Source of the DNA: Pegea sp. RAD2-039
Lineage: Eukaryota > Chordata > Thaliacea > Salpida > Salpidae
Direction: 5' to 3'
DNA: 64,000 nucleotides
Assembly: GCA_034620365.1 (NCBI GenBank)
Contig: JAQGEQ010000260.1
Span: forward strand, 235,574 to 299,573
Part shown: positions 45,351-57,675 of the stretch, piece by piece
Layout: each line of letters starts with the position of its first letter
Position numbering within the stretch: position 1 is the stretch's first letter
Made by a program: the position numbers and the translations under genes
Notes under the pieces: model-generated
What the model saw: the letters and a program-made list of their open reading frames with translations, nothing else
Database searches by the model: none
What the model was told of the DNA's origin: nothing

Positions 45351-45452
45351 GTGAAATTTATTGCATTACTCAACAACAATTCATTTCATAATGACGTAAT
45401 CGAACAGGTTGACGTTGATAAAAATATCATAAATTCTTACTGTTATTGTTAG
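45351..45452 (+). pseudogene. LLNN..IEQVDVDKN island
   Basis: The plus strand reads KFIALLNNNSFHNDVIEQVD, VDKNIINSYCYC and TAG. The copy at 56124-56219 reads ISLLNNALIYSDVIEQVDFD. It ends about 80 bases before the 18-bp array, whose unit translates as DVDEVI in one frame. Confidence 0.45.
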
Positions 45453-45529
45453 ATGACTCGCACAGCAAGAAGGTTGAAGCAGAAATGATGAACAATTTCT
45501 AAGAAAAAAAATTTTTGTGTTGTCAATTC

Positions 45530-48500
45530 ATTGATGTTGATGTAGTGATTGATTTTGATGAAGTGATTGATGTTGATGGCGTCATTGATGTCGATGAAGT
45601 CGTTAATGTTGATGATGTCATTGATGTTGATGAAGTCATTGATGTTGATGTAGTCATTGATGTTGATGGCGTCATTGAAGTCGATGAAGTCGTTGATGTT
45701 GATGATGTCATTGATGTTGATGAATTCATTGATGTGATGTTGTCATTGATATTGATGACGTCATTGATGTTGATGAAGTGATTGATGATGATGAAGTCAT
45801 TGATGTTAATGAAGTCATTGATGTTGATGTAGTCATTGATGTTGATGGCGTCATTGATGTCGATGAAGTCGTTGATGTTGATGATGTCATTGATGTTGAT
45901 GACGTCATTGATGTTGATGAAGTGATTGATGATGATGAAGTGATTGATGTCAATGAAGTCATTGATGTTGATGTAGTCATTGATGTTGATGAAGTCGTTG
46001 ATGTTGATGAAGTCATTGATGTTGATGAATTCATTGATGTTGATGACGTCATTGATGTCAATGAAGTGATTGATGATGAAGCAGTCATTGATGTTAATGA
46101 AGTGATTGATGTTGATGGCGTCATTGATGTTGATGAAGACTTTGATGTTGATGAAGTGATTGATGTTGATAAAGTCATAGATATTGATGAAGTCATTGAT
46201 GTTGATGATGTCATTGATGTTGATGAATTCATTGATGTTGATGATGTCATTGATGTTGATGAAGTCATAGATGTTGATGAAGTCATTGATGTTGATGATG
46301 TCATTGATGTTGATGAATTCATTGATGTTGATGAAGTGATTGATGTTGATGAAGTCATTGATGTTGATGAAATCATTGATGTTGATGAAGTCATTGATGT
46401 TCATGAAGTGATTAATGTTGATGAAGTCATTGATGTTGATGATGTCATTGATGTTGATGAAGTCATTGATGTTGACGATGTCATTGATGTTGATGACGTC
46501 GTTGATATTGATGAAGACTTTGATGTTGATGAAGTGATTGATATTGATGAAATCATTGATGTTGATGACGTCATTGATGTTGATGAATTCATTGATATTG
46601 ATGATGTCATTGATGTTGATGAAGTCATAGATGTTGATGAAGTCATTGATGTTGATGATGTCATTGATGTTGATGAAGACATTGATGTTGATGACGTCGT
46701 TGATATTGATGAAGACTTTGATGTTGATGAAGTGATTGATATTGATGAAATCATTGATGTTGATGACGTCATTGATGTTGATGAATTCATTGATATTGAT
46801 GATGTCATTGATGTTGATGAAGTCATAGATGTTGATGAAGTCATTGATGTTGATGATGTCATTGATGTTGATGAATTCATTGATGTTGATGATGTCATTG
46901 ATGTTGATGACGTCATTGATATTGATGAAGTCATTGATGTTGATGAAGTGATTGATGTTGATGAAGTGGTTGATGTTGATGAAGTCATTGATGTTGATGA
47001 AGTCATTGATGTTGATGAAGACATTGATGTTGATGACGTCGTTGATATTGATGAAGACTTTGATGTTGATGAAGTGATTGATATTGATGAAATCATTGAT
47101 GTTGATGACGTCATTGATGTTGATGAATTCATTGATATTGATGATGTCATTGATGTTGATGAAGTCATAGATGTTGATGAAGTCATTGATGTTGATGATG
47201 TCATTGATGTTGATGAATTCATTGATGTTGATGATGTCATTGATGTTGATGACGTCATTGATATTGATGAAGTCATTGATGTTGATGAAGTGATTGATGT
47301 TGATGAAGTGATTGATGTTGATGAAGACATTAATGTTGATGAAGTCGTTGATATTGATGAAATCATTGATGTTGATGACGTCATTGATGTTGATGAAGAC
47401 ATTGATGTTGATGAAGTGATTGATGTTGATGAATTCAATGATGTTGATGAAGTCATTGATGTTGATGATGTCATTGATGTTGATGAAGTCATTGATGTTG
47501 ATGAAGTCATTGATGTCGATGAAGTGATTGATGTTGATGAAGTGATTGTTGTTGATGAAGTGATGGATGTTGATGAAGACATTGATGTTGATGAAGTCGT
47601 TGATATTGATGAAATCATTGATGTTGATGACGTCATTGATGTTGATGAAGACATTGATGTTGATGAAGTGATTGATGTTGATGAATTCAATGATGTTGAT
47701 GAAGTCATTGATGTTGATGATGTCATTGATGTTGATGAAGTGATTGATGTTGATGAAGTCATTGATGTTGATGAAGTCATTGATGTTGATGAAGTGATTG
47801 ATGTTGATGAAGTCATTGATGTTAAAGAAGTGATTGATGTTGATGATGTCATTATCGTTGATGAAAACATTAATGTTGATGACGTCGTTGATATTGATGA
47901 AGTCATTGATGTTCATCAAGTGATTGATGTTGATGAAGTGATTGATGTTGATGAAGTGATTGATGTTGATGAAGTCATTGATGTTGATGAAGTCATTGAT
48001 GTTGATGAAGTCATTGATGTTGATGAACACATTGATGTTGATGACGTCGTTGATATTGATGAAATCATTGATGTTGATGACGTCATTGATGTTGATGAAG
48101 ACATTGATGTTGATGAAGTGATTGATGTTGATGAATTCAATGATGTTGATGAAGTCATTGATGTTGATGATGTCATTGATGTTGATGAAGTGATTGATGT
48201 TGATGAAGTCATTGATGTTGATGAAGTCGTTGATGTTAATGAAGTGATTGATGTTGATGATGTCATTAACATTGATGAAATCATTAATGTTGATGACGTC
48301 GTTGAGATTGATGAAGTCATTGATGTTCATGAAGTGGTTGATGTTGATGAAGTCATTGATGTCGATGAAGTGATTGATGTTGAGGAAGTGATTGATGTCG
48401 ATGAAGTCATTGATGTTAATGAAGTCATTGATGTTGATAACGTCATTGATGTTGATGAAAACATTAATGTTGATGACGTCGTTGATATTGATGAAGTCAT

Positions 48501-48595
48501 TGATGTTCATGAAGTTGATTGATGTTGATGAAGTCATTATTGTTGATGACGTCATTGATGTTGATGAAATCATTGATGTTGATAATTTTAATAAT
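45530..48595. repeat. 18-bp tandem array, about 170 units
   Basis: The consensus unit is GATGTTGATGAAGTCATT. The unit is a multiple of three and contains no stop, so most frames stay open (914 codons on +, 1025 on -); openness is therefore no evidence of translation. Units differ by substitutions, about a dozen create TGACGTCA, and longer periods of 198, 252, 342 and 450 bases (11, 14, 19 and 25 units) recur. The same flank without an array is seen at 14180-14240. Confidence 0.9.
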
Positions 48596-48654
48596 TTCAA
48601 TAATAATTATTAATGTCAATATAAAGTTTTTTTCATCTGATTTTATAAGAACAA

Positions 48655-48720
48655 AACAAAATTGTAAAATAAATATTTATTTTAGTAAAAAATCCATTTA
48701 ATCAGTTTTCCACTCATTGT
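48655..48720 (+). pseudogene. Tail of LAKQ island after the array
   Basis: AATATTTATTTTAGTAAAAA and CAGTTTTCCACTCATTGTT match the sequence just past KLLLKLKYLFK at 23530-23590. The array thus sits where the upstream part of that island would be. Confidence 0.35.
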
Positions 48721-48962
48721 TATTCTCGCTTGACAACAAATTTAATTTAATTTTACTGTCTTTAAAAATATAACTTTCAACTCATCTTTTCAATATTATT
48801 CATTGTTTATTTTCTAAATTAAGTAGTTTTAAGAATATATTGAATTCTACTTCATAAAATTTATTAAATTAAAGCAAAATTGATAGTTTTGGGTAAGTAA
48901 AAATGTTTTAATAAAAATCTAATTAAAGATTTTTGAGTTTTATGTTTCTATAGTAAAAAAGT

Positions 48963-49040
48963 TGACGCTAGACGTCGCTGAAGATAAACAATTTTGAAAT
49001 CCTTGTATTGCTTTAGGCTATGTTTTTGTAAGTGATATTT
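48963..49040 (-). pseudogene. KYHL..QRRLAS island
   Basis: The minus strand reads KYHLQKHSLKQYKDFKIVYL, QRRLAS; a silent CTG/CTA and one I/V change against the copy at 51277. Confidence 0.5.
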
Positions 49041-49849
49041 GATAACTTGAGTTCTAAGGTTTACTTTCAAACTTTGTTGAAATTACGAATAATAATGTTT
49101 AAATTGAAAACAAAACTATCTTAGCAAGTAGATTCCGTATAAAAAAAATGAAAATTTTTAAAGCAAATTATTTTTGTTTATTTTTATATTTAAAGAAAAT
49201 TAAATCTTGTTAATATGCTTACTTGTGTAATACAGAAATTAGCAAACTACTCTTTATTATACTTTGGCAGATGTTGTAGATTAAAAACATTTTTTATCTT
49301 CATTTTATGCGATTTATTATTTCAAAAAATGTTAAGCTTCCTATTTTTTTTACTAGAAAACATGTTAATATATAAACAAATCATCGTTTTACTTAAACAA
49401 ACATATTTAAATTTGAAACTGAAATATATCAAAACTCATTATTCTAACTTAGCTACCATCAGCAATTAGGCAAATTTCAATAAAAACTTTGTTAGTAGCA
49501 AGTATCTACTTTTAATACAGCACTGGTACGAATTTAACTAATTAATTGAGTTGGATTTACTATTTCACTGATTTTTTGTAAAGCATTTTTGTTGCTTTGT
49601 TTTGTGATTTTTACAATGAAGCTTATAAACTGCTTATCTTCTAAGATTTTATTTTAAAGTATAGTTATTATTTTAGATATTAATAATTGTATTTTGGAAT
49701 TTTGAAAAAAAGAGTTTGAGCTTAGCTATTTATGCCTAGTTAAAAAAAATATAAATGCAATTTGTAGTTGCAAAAGATTTTTATTTCTTTATTATTATAG
49801 AAACAATGCATTGTTATCTTCTTAATAACATTCAGAAAAACTCATGTTC

Positions 49850-49959
49850 TCCTGACAAATACTAGATGAGAAGATTTTTTATATAAAGAAATAATCTTTA
49901 ATCTTTAGCGTGAAATGAAACAAATAAACATAATTTTTGATATCGACCGTTTGTCGATA
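49850..49959 (-). repeat. VDIK/CPEK module copy 31
   Basis: CPEK box (TCCTGA variant) at 49850-49868, dyad box TATCGACCGTTTGTCGATA at 49941-49959. Confidence 0.55.
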
Positions 49960-50648
49960 GAATAATTCGACAAATACAAGTAACAAGCAAACTTTCAAAT
50001 TAAAAATTGCTTGATTATTTCGTTTGGTAAGAATACTTGAGGAAATTTTCAATTTAACTCCAAATATTTGTGAATATTAAAGTTTTTGTAATTTGTAATT
50101 TTTATTGATTTGATTAACAAAAACTAATGATGATTACTTCTTAAAAACATTTTATTTATTTTTATTTGAGAATATCGCAAACATTTCTAATTGTTCCAGT
50201 AAATCTATGATGGAATTTAGTGGGTAGCAAAAAAGCCAATAAAAAGTTTTAGTAAAAACTAGCAATATTGATTTATAAAATTAATATTTTTAAAATTTTA
50301 AACTTAAAATTATTTTTTTCACTCTTACATATTAAATAGCGATTTTTAAAAAAAAATTATGTACTTGCGTGAAGCATTTTACACATTATGATTTTTCAAA
50401 TTTAATCATAATTCTTAAGTGAAAAAAGTGATTTATTTAAATATTAACATGGTTGTCAGTATATAAAGATAAAGCTTAAAAAAAATAAATAAATAAATAA
50501 AATAATAGATGTAATGAAAAAACAAAATTGACAAATATTTGATGTCTAAATGATATTCACGCTATGTAATTCTATTAATTGAAACATCCCAGCAGATTTA
50601 ACTTTGAAAGTAAACTTAATTTTGTTAGTTTTTATTTTCGGATTAATC

Positions 50649-50758
50649 TATCGACGAGTAGTCGATAACAAAAATTTACTCTGTTCACAGTGTATTATAA
50701 TGATAACGAAAAATGTTTTTCATTATAACAACATTGTTTCATCCAGTATTTGTCCGGA
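50649..50758 (+). repeat. VDIK/CPEK module copy 32
   Basis: Dyad box TATCGACGAGTAGTCGATA at 50649-50667, CPEK box at 50739-50758. The plus strand reads FGLIYRRVVDNKN. Confidence 0.55.
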
Positions 50759-51276
50759 GAAAAATTATTTTTGAAAAATATTAGTCAATTAAAAAATTTA
50801 AATTATTTAGAATCATAAGAATAGTTTTATATATTGACAATAAAAACAAATTGCTTTTGCGAATTTTATTTAACTTATTAGGGATTTTTCTAATAAGGGT
50901 CGTTATTTTTTCAGGATATTTTTTAAATTTTATGCTTTGGAAATTCATAGTCGCTAAGTTGAGTCAAATTTTTGTAACCGTCAATTAGTTTTTATTTACA
51001 GATTTCAGCACAAGAGTTATTGAAAAAAGTGTTTAAATGTTTTGTAAGGTCAATTCATTGAAAATAATTATTTGTCTGACAGATAAGAGGAAGAAAGTAT
51101 GTTAAAACGTTTAAATTTACTTTTAACTTCAATGATAAATAAATAATTTACTTTTAAAATTTTAGTTTTTTATTGATACGAAAAGTTACTGGTTAAAATT
51201 GTTCTGTTTTCAATTTAAACTTAATTATTCATAATTTCAACAAAGTTTGATAGTAAGTCTTAAAATTCAATTTATC

Positions 51277-51354
51277 AAATATCACTTACAAAAACATAGC
51301 CTAAAGCAATACAAGGATTTCAAAATTATTTATCTTCAGCGACGTCTAGCGTCA
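51277..51354 (+). pseudogene. KYHL..QRRLAS island
   Basis: Open on the plus strand from about 51238 with about 25 more codons than other copies show cleanly (QQSLIVSLKIQFIKYHLQK), ending at TAG after STFLL. Confidence 0.5.
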
Positions 51355-52031
51355 ACTTTTCTACTATAGAAACATAAAACTCAAAAATCATTAATAAGAT
51401 TGTTATAAAAACATTTTTACTTACCAAAACAACCAATTTTGCTTTAATTTATTATATTTTATGTGGTTCTCAATAATCTTATTTTAATTAGTTCTAATTA
51501 CACAAGATGTATAAGTTATTATTTTAACTCTTTTTAACTTCAACTGATTAGCTGAAGATTTCACATTAATTTTTAAAATTAAAATATTTTGATAATTTAA
51601 TTAATTTTAAACATAAGTAAAAACGTCAAACGTTTTTGAAGAAAAAAGCTGAATGTATGATTCCATAAATATTTAGTGATATCAAAATAATTTGCTAATT
51701 AACAAAACTATAATATTTCATAATAAAACTCTATAAAAATTCAAAGCAGGTAAGACCTTAAGATAAAAATATTCAGTTATTTATGCTATATTTTACGGAT
51801 ATAATCTATTTGATCATTAATTAAAGTTGTTTACAAGTTAAACAATCTTTTTTATTTTAGAAATAGTTAAAAACAACAAATATTTTTATTTCCTTTTTAC
51901 TATGGGCGAATCGTAATATTTCAATATTTTGTTAAATTTCAAACTTGTGATTGACTTTTAATGTCGAATGAAACTTTATAGAAATGCCATTATGAAAGCT
52001 GTTCATTTACATTTCTCGAATGTTTTCAGCA

Positions 52032-52199
52032 TTTTTAAGTTCACTTTTTATTTCTAATCTGATAGAGGTTACTCAACAAAAATTAGTTTATGATGTTGAC
52101 GTAATTACTGAAGAACAATTTGATGATGCTTGTTTTGATGAAAGAATGTGGTTAATAATGAAAATAATTTTGCCACTAAACGTGAATATATATCTTTAG
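52032..52199 (+). pseudogene. FLSSLF..QQKLVYD decayed exon, copy 2
   Basis: The frame is open for 55 codons after TGTTTTCAGCA. It keeps TGG where copy 1 (5491) has TGA, and continues MWLIMKIILPLNVNIYL to TAG. Confidence 0.4.
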
Positions 52200-52447
52200 T
52201 ATCAATAGTAATTTGGTTGAATTATCAACTATTGTCTTAGAGAAGAATTGTTGAAACTATTTAAATAATAATTATTAAATTTTAAAAATAATGAATCAGT
52301 TATGTAAGAATGTTAACCAAATATAAAAAAGTACATTACAAACTTGAAGGTTTTATTTTCAATCTTGCCTTGTTTACAATAGCTGAGATTTGTTTCAACG
52401 AATATCTCCAGCAAATAAAAAGCTCAAATTTCAATTAGGGAGTTGTT

Positions 52448-52603
52448 TTAGAGTATTTTGTGTTTAGTAAATTGAAGCAAGGTCAAAGTCATATCGACTA
52501 ACTCGTTGCACATGACTGCCTCCGACATACGTGATGCAAGAAAGTTAACTAAACGGGAAATCCCCTCTTCAATAGAGATAGTTGGTTTGTAAATAAAATG
52601 ACT
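52448..52603 (-). pseudogene. SIEEG..FTKHKIL exon-like segment, copy 2
   Basis: Open on the minus strand after TTTTTTTAG: PTISIEEGISRLVNFLASR. No indel against copy 1. Confidence 0.4.
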
Positions 52604-52753
52604 AAAAAAATTATAAACATAAAAAATAGAATTTTCATGTTGCTACCAGACAAGATTATACGAACATGATTCTATTAACAAACTTTATTTTTGAGCAAAC
52701 CAAAACTTATATCTAATATTTTTCTCATTTTTTGTTTTTTTTTATCAAATCGA

Positions 52754-52845
52754 ATCAAACTTCATATCAGACGGAAAAAGTTCCGGTTTACTGATTTTGC
52801 TTTACATACTTATTTTTATTTTAAGTATAGCGTCGATTTACTACT
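52754..52845 (-). pseudogene. ISxPELF..MKFD island
   Basis: The minus strand reads ILKIKISM, TAA, SKISKPELFPSDMKFDSI and stop. Confidence 0.4.
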
Positions 52846-53495
52846 TGTTATGATTTGAATGAAACTGTTTTCAACTTTCTATTTGAAACTTATAAATTTT
52901 CTTCCGACATATTTTTCGTTTCACAAAATTTCACATTAGCAAATAAAGCAACTCAAATTATTATTTCTCACTTAAAAACAGTAATTTAACAAAATAAAAA
53001 GCTTTAAATTTGTTTGATATTTGCAAGTTTCACGTTAGAATATTTTTAAAATTACAGTTTAAACTAAAAATAATTTTCTAAAGATAGTTTCTTCTTCGTT
53101 TGTTGTGTATATTTTCTAATATGAAGCATTTTTGATTTATTTTTTTAAAAGAAGTTAAAATAACATAAGTTATAACAATAACAAAGAATGGAAATAACCA
53201 AATAACTCTTTTCAAATAAAATTATTACTATTAACTAATTATTAGAAGGAGAAATTAAGATTAAACTTTCTTTAATGGCACTAATCAAAAATAGGAGAAA
53301 GTTAAATTTTAAACTGGTTAATTACGATAACAAAATTACAACTTTCTAATTACATCACCGACAAGTTATCTGTACAATTGTTATTGAAAGTTTAGAAAAA
53401 AAAAAATTTACTATCGTTAGTTTATAGTAGCTTTAATTTATAATCATTTTACTACCAAAGAAATTAATTGATATTACTAATAAAAATTCATTTAC

Positions 53496-53586
53496 CTAAT
53501 AAATTATTAAAGAATAATGTTTAGCTAGTGACCATCGAACGTTTTTGTAAATCAAATCACTATCCCATTGAATACAGCGATAAACC
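53496..53586. pseudogene. SNHYP-type island
   Basis: The plus strand reads CKSNHYPIEYSDKP. The minus strand is open for 27 codons here too. Nearly identical to 6937-7026. Confidence 0.4.
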
Positions 53587-53738
53587 ATAATTTCTTCAAG
53601 ATTTAAAAACTATAATATCGACAAATATTTGATGCCAAATTAAAATTCATGCCAATTATTATTATTAAACGAAATAATAAAGCAGTTTTTCATTTAAAAG
53701 TTTGCTGTTACTTGTTAGTTGTATCTTTCGAATTATTC

Positions 53739-53856
53739 TATCGACAAATGGTCGATATCAAAAATTAGTTACATAATTATAAATGATAAAAACCATAATG
53801 TAAGTCAACGAACATTTCTTTATATAAAAAATCTTCTCATCTAGTATTTGTCAGGA
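53739..53856 (+). repeat. VDIK/CPEK module copy 33
   Basis: Dyad box at 53739-53757, CPEK box (CAGGA) at 53837-53856. Confidence 0.6.
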
Positions 53857-54109
53857 AAAAGTGAATTTTTAAAAATTTTTCTTTCACTTTAAAAGTTTGA
53901 TTTATCTAAAAATTTGATACAAATTTTATTTTTTTTACTATCAATCATATAGTGAAAGTATTTCCTTCTTCTATGTGCATAAAATATTTTAGTTTCAAGC
54001 TATTTTATGATTTTTTAAAACTAAAACTATTAGGAATACTTTTTATATAAAGCTAATTGTATGAGTATGAATAAACATTGTATGAATATTGATAAACAAT
54101 GTTTTGTAA

Positions 54110-54220
54110 ACTCAAAGTCACTGAACAACACTATTTGTCTGACAGATAGGAGGTTACAATGTTTTAAGTTTCTAAAAAAATAAACTTAAAACCTATCTAG
54201 AGTCATCTTGTGACTGAAAA
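54110..54220 (+). pseudogene. VTEQHY/RHLVTEK island
   Basis: AAGTCACTGAACAACACTAT and TCATCTTGTGACTGAAAAAT mark the ends. Confidence 0.4.
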
Positions 54221-54299
54221 ATAAATAATAAAATGTAATTAAATTTTAAAAAAAGTTTCAAATTAAAGTTTAATGTACTTGACAGTTGTTACAAATAAA

Positions 54300-54510
54300 T
54301 AACTTGAAATGTTATGCTAAAATTAATCAATAGCTTTGAAATTTCATGATCACTATAATTTCAACAAATTTATTATAATGACTTTTGGTGTTGTAAAATG
54401 CTCAAATGCTTCTGTCGAAAGAGGTAAACAAACATAAACATAAGTTCTTCTTTTTATCACAATCTTATTACTCAAAGATTATGCCAAAAAACAAACCACC
54501 AATGTTTAAG
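54300..54510 (+). pseudogene. FGVVKCS..VERGKQT relic, copy 1
   Basis: From the ATG at 54378 the frame reads MTFGVVKCSNASVERGKQT and TAA. The later part (YAKKQTTNV) is in the same frame beyond two stops. The copy at 63457-63645 is open throughout. Confidence 0.4.
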
Positions 54511-54765
54511 AATTAAAAAAAACAAAAAATATTATAAAAAGGTGGAAAAGATTTTTAAAGAGTTGTAACAAAGTTCATGTAACAAAGACATTCTAGTGTT
54601 TCAACTATAAGTAAAAAGAACAATAAGAACAATTTTCTTTCAAGAAGAACCAATTTTTAGAAATTTTCTAGATTTTGAAGTTAAAAAAAACGAATAATAT
54701 TAAAAATCAAATTAAGATAAAAGTAATTTTCGGGTTCAAAATAATAATAAAATTTTTAGCAAACA

Positions 54766-54815
54766 TTATTATTTACTTCTTTATTTTTATGCAAATTAAG
54801 TATCAGTAATGTTGT
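54766..54815 (-). pseudogene. LHENK..NNVC island
   Basis: The minus strand reads TTLLILNLHKNKEVNNNVC and TAA, then further legible residues FEPENYFYLN in frame. Confidence 0.4.
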
Positions 54816-54897
54816 TTTATAAAAATTCTTTATAAATGTTAAATATACTATTATATGTCAGTGAAATATATAAAAACCTTTTATTCACTACTTTTTT

Positions 54898-55020
54898 TCA
54901 GTCACAAGATGTCTCTGTTTCATCATCACAATCGATTTTTTTATCTTATAGAATTAGTGTTTTGTGTTGAGATCTGTAGACATTTAGTTTTTCTCACTAA
55001 CTTTGAGCTTACAAGAAACT
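54898..55020 (-). pseudogene. VTEQHY/RHLVTEK island, degenerate
   Basis: CAGTCACAAGATGTCTCTG at about 54900 is clear; the other end is only weakly kept (CTCACTAACTTTGAGCTTAC). Confidence 0.3.
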
Positions 55021-55267
55021 GTATTTAAATTTTAAGAAACAGTTTTATCTAAAATCATCTTATTTTTTTCACATCAAAAATACTTTTAGTTCATTTTATT
55101 TATAAGAAATCGTTTAAAACTTAGTTTTGAAACTGATTTTAGAGAAATTAAGAATTACCAAATAGTAAAAAGATAATTAACATTTTTTTAGAATACAAAA
55201 CATGTTTTCGTTGTCCCAAAAAAAAACAAGCTTATACAGAAAATTGAATTTTGAAAAGTCAGTTTTG

Positions 55268-55386
55268 TCCGGACAAATACTAGATTGAACTAAATTAATA
55301 TATATATAAAGAAATATCAATTAACAACTTGTTGGTCTTGTCACAAGTCCAAAATCACCCATTTGAAATCGACAAACTTGTCGATG
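55268..55386 (-). repeat. VDIK/CPEK module copy 34, second subfamily
   Basis: CPEK box at 55268-55285; dyad box ATCGACAAACTTGTCGAT at about 55368-55385, here an 8-base arm with a 2-base loop. The minus strand past the box reads SSICPDKTDFSKFNFLYK and on to ILKKC. Confidence 0.5.
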
Positions 55387-55535
55387 TCCTTAAAACAAAT
55401 TAGTTGTAATTGGTTAGTAACCTTGTCTTTGAAAACTTCATGAAATTTTGAATAGTTGTATAACCGCTGAAAACATGCATTTTGTCGATAGGATAGCTTA
55501 GGATTTTGTAATAAGTTCAAACAATATTTCAACAA
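55341..55535 (-). pseudogene. SYRQN..DIDKFVDFK open frame, 64 codons
   Basis: The minus strand reads NPKLSYRQNACFQRLYNYSK, FHEVFKDKVTNQLQLICFKD and IDKFVDFK. Copies at 22210-22315 and 44630-44745 keep nearly every residue, with a silent CTA/TTA change and TAA where this has CAA. This is the clearest sign that the VDIK island belongs to a longer protein. Confidence 0.5.
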
Positions 55536-56123
55536 ACAATGAAAACTTTGATTAAGAAGAAAGTTGTTAATATTATAGATAAAAGGAATTAAACAATTTG
55601 AATAGCTAGTTTTTGTAACTTTTATTTATTGGTAATTTTGTTAGTCAATAAATTTAAAAGTATTTTAGAAAGTGTTCAAAACATAATTATTGTAATTAGT
55701 TAGTTACTTTGGGTAAACATTAATAAATAATATTTTTGGATATTATAAAATATCTTAAACTAAGTATCATCATAATATTTTTGTTAATGACATTTGCCAA
55801 AGATCTAAACGTTAAGATGTAATTTTAAAGCTGCAAGCTATATCATGAGTTAATTAGAAACTTTTTAAAGTTAAACTTTCTGATAATCAACATATAGCAA
55901 ATTTCAAAATAAACTTTTTATACAAATTATGTTTTGCTTTTTATATTTTTACTTTGTTTTGTTTTTTAACCCAAAACTGTGAGTCTACAAAAGTTAATAT
56001 ATAAGATTGATTGTTTTTAACTTGGCCTTGATAAGAAACTTGTATCACTTGCGTCATTTTAAAATCTGATAATCTCATTTGAATTATAAGCATAATTTTG
56101 AAATCTGAATTTAGCTAAAGACT

Positions 56124-56219
56124 ATTTCATTACTCAACAACGCCTTAATTTATAGTGACGTAATCGAACAAGTTGATTTTGATCAAAAATTAAAAGGTTT
56201 TACTGTTATTGTTAGATGA
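56124..56219 (+). pseudogene. LLNN..IEQVDFD island
   Basis: The plus strand reads ISLLNNALIYSDVIEQVDFD, QKLKGFTVIVR and TGA. Confidence 0.45.
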
Positions 56220-56299
56220 CTAACACAGTAAGGAAATTAAAACTAAAATTGTTTTTTCGTGTTACTAATATAAGCAAAAACATCTAACTACAACTTTCT

Positions 56300-57180
56300 C
56301 GTTCCCAAAATTTTAATCTTAAATTGTTTTTTTAAATTTGATGTAACAAATTGTAGGATTTTAAACAAAATATTTCATTTTGCTGAAGTTATCAATTATT
56401 TGGATATTTATTATCAGGTATATTTTGAAGGTTTATTTTATATGTTTTCTATTGATATGAAGTATTCTAAAATTAAACTTCAAACTATATGAAACTAAAA
56501 AAAATATTTGTAATTTGTTTTAATTTTTATTGAATTTAGAACAATTAAGAAAATGGTTTTGTTTTAATATTTAATTTATAATCACATTATTTCTCTACTA
56601 TAAATTCATTTGTAATTTATTTATTAATTTTCGTTAAATGTTGCGTCTTAGTGTCGGTTATCAAATTTTAACTTAAATCAGTGACTTCGAATTTCCAAAA
56701 TACGTTTTTAAAAATGTTCAAAAATAACAACTGCTTCTCTTTTAAGATTTTAATTTTCAGATATTAATATTCAAATTTTACAACAAATTGAGTAAAATAT
56801 TCAGTTTTAACATATAATGTAAAAATTTTCTAAAAAGTTAATAAAATATGCGATTTGCAGTTCTACAAGATTACTTTTTCTTATTATTATAGAAACAATG
56901 CGTTTTTATCTTTGTAAGAATATTTAATAAAATGGGATAACGTTTATTTTGCATTAAATAAAAACGAAATCTTCATTAGTCTTAAAACCTAATTTTTATC
57001 AACTGTTTTTATAATATCTAATTAAGTAAAAAAAACATTACTAAAATTATACAAAGAAATTCAAACAAATTCTACTTTGTCAATTCATTAAGATTCAGTG
57101 TAAAGCTGACTTGAACAAATTATTTGCGATTTGTCTCACTCTTATTAAAGTTTAGTAAATTAAACTTTAAATTGTAATTT
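56300..57180. other. A+T-rich spacer, nothing recognised
   Basis: No island seen. Parts near 56870-57130 resemble 15760-16020. Confidence 0.35.
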
Positions 57181-57204
57181 ATAATTGCATTTTACTATTT
57201 ATTT

Positions 57205-57320
57205 ATCAGTCACAAGATGTCACTATAAAAGTTTTATGTTTATATTTTACAAACTAATAAACGTTGTAACCTCCTATCTGTCAGACAAATAGTGTTGCTT
57301 GGTGAATTTGAGCTTCGAAA
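57205..57320 (-). pseudogene. VTEQHY/RHLVTEK island
   Basis: The minus strand reads KFTKQHYLSDR, stop, EVTTFISL and HLVTDK. The plus strand is open for 51 codons at 57229-57384, probably as a shadow. Confidence 0.4.
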
Positions 57321-57566
57321 ACATTGTTTATTAATATTCATACAAGGTTTATTCATACTCATACAATTAACTTTATATAAGTAGTATTTGTAATAATCTT
57401 AGTATTAAAAAAATCATTAAACAGTTTAGAACTAAAATGTATTATGTACTTTGAAGTAGGAAATAGTTTCTTTATAAGCTTGATAGCAAATTAAAAAAGA
57501 ATTTGTATCACAGTTTTAAATAACTCAAACTTTTAAAGATAAATGAAATTTAACAAATTCACTTTC

Positions 57567-57675
57567 TCCTGGCTAATACTTAATGAAAAGATATTTTTTT
57601 CACGAAATGCTCCTTAACCTATAGATATAAATATAAAACTTCAATATAATATTTGAAATCGACCATTTGTCGATA
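57567..57675 (-). repeat. VDIK/CPEK module copy 35
   Basis: CPEK box weakened to TCCTGGCTAATACTTAATGA at 57567-57586, dyad box AATCGACCATTTGTCGATA at 57657-57675. LVGSK and SNHYP islands follow at 57920 and 57850, completing the unit on the minus strand. Confidence 0.5.

Noticed and set aside
45530..48595. CRISPR array
   Set aside because: There are no spacers: variant 18-mers follow each other directly, and there are no cas-like genes or prokaryotic context.
45523..48600. Very long open frames across the array (1025, 914 and 501 codons)
   Set aside because: An 18-bp unit without stops leaves most frames open. Several are equally long, so length says nothing about translation.
48392..48701. 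Short plus-strand frames M-x-M-K-S-L at the array end
   Set aside because: They are alternate-frame readings of the last array units.
57209..57228. A four-codon mini-ORF ATG-TCA-CTA-TAA in the CACAAGATGTCACTATA block
   Set aside because: The block reads better as RHLVTEK on the other strand, and the stop is not kept in all copies.
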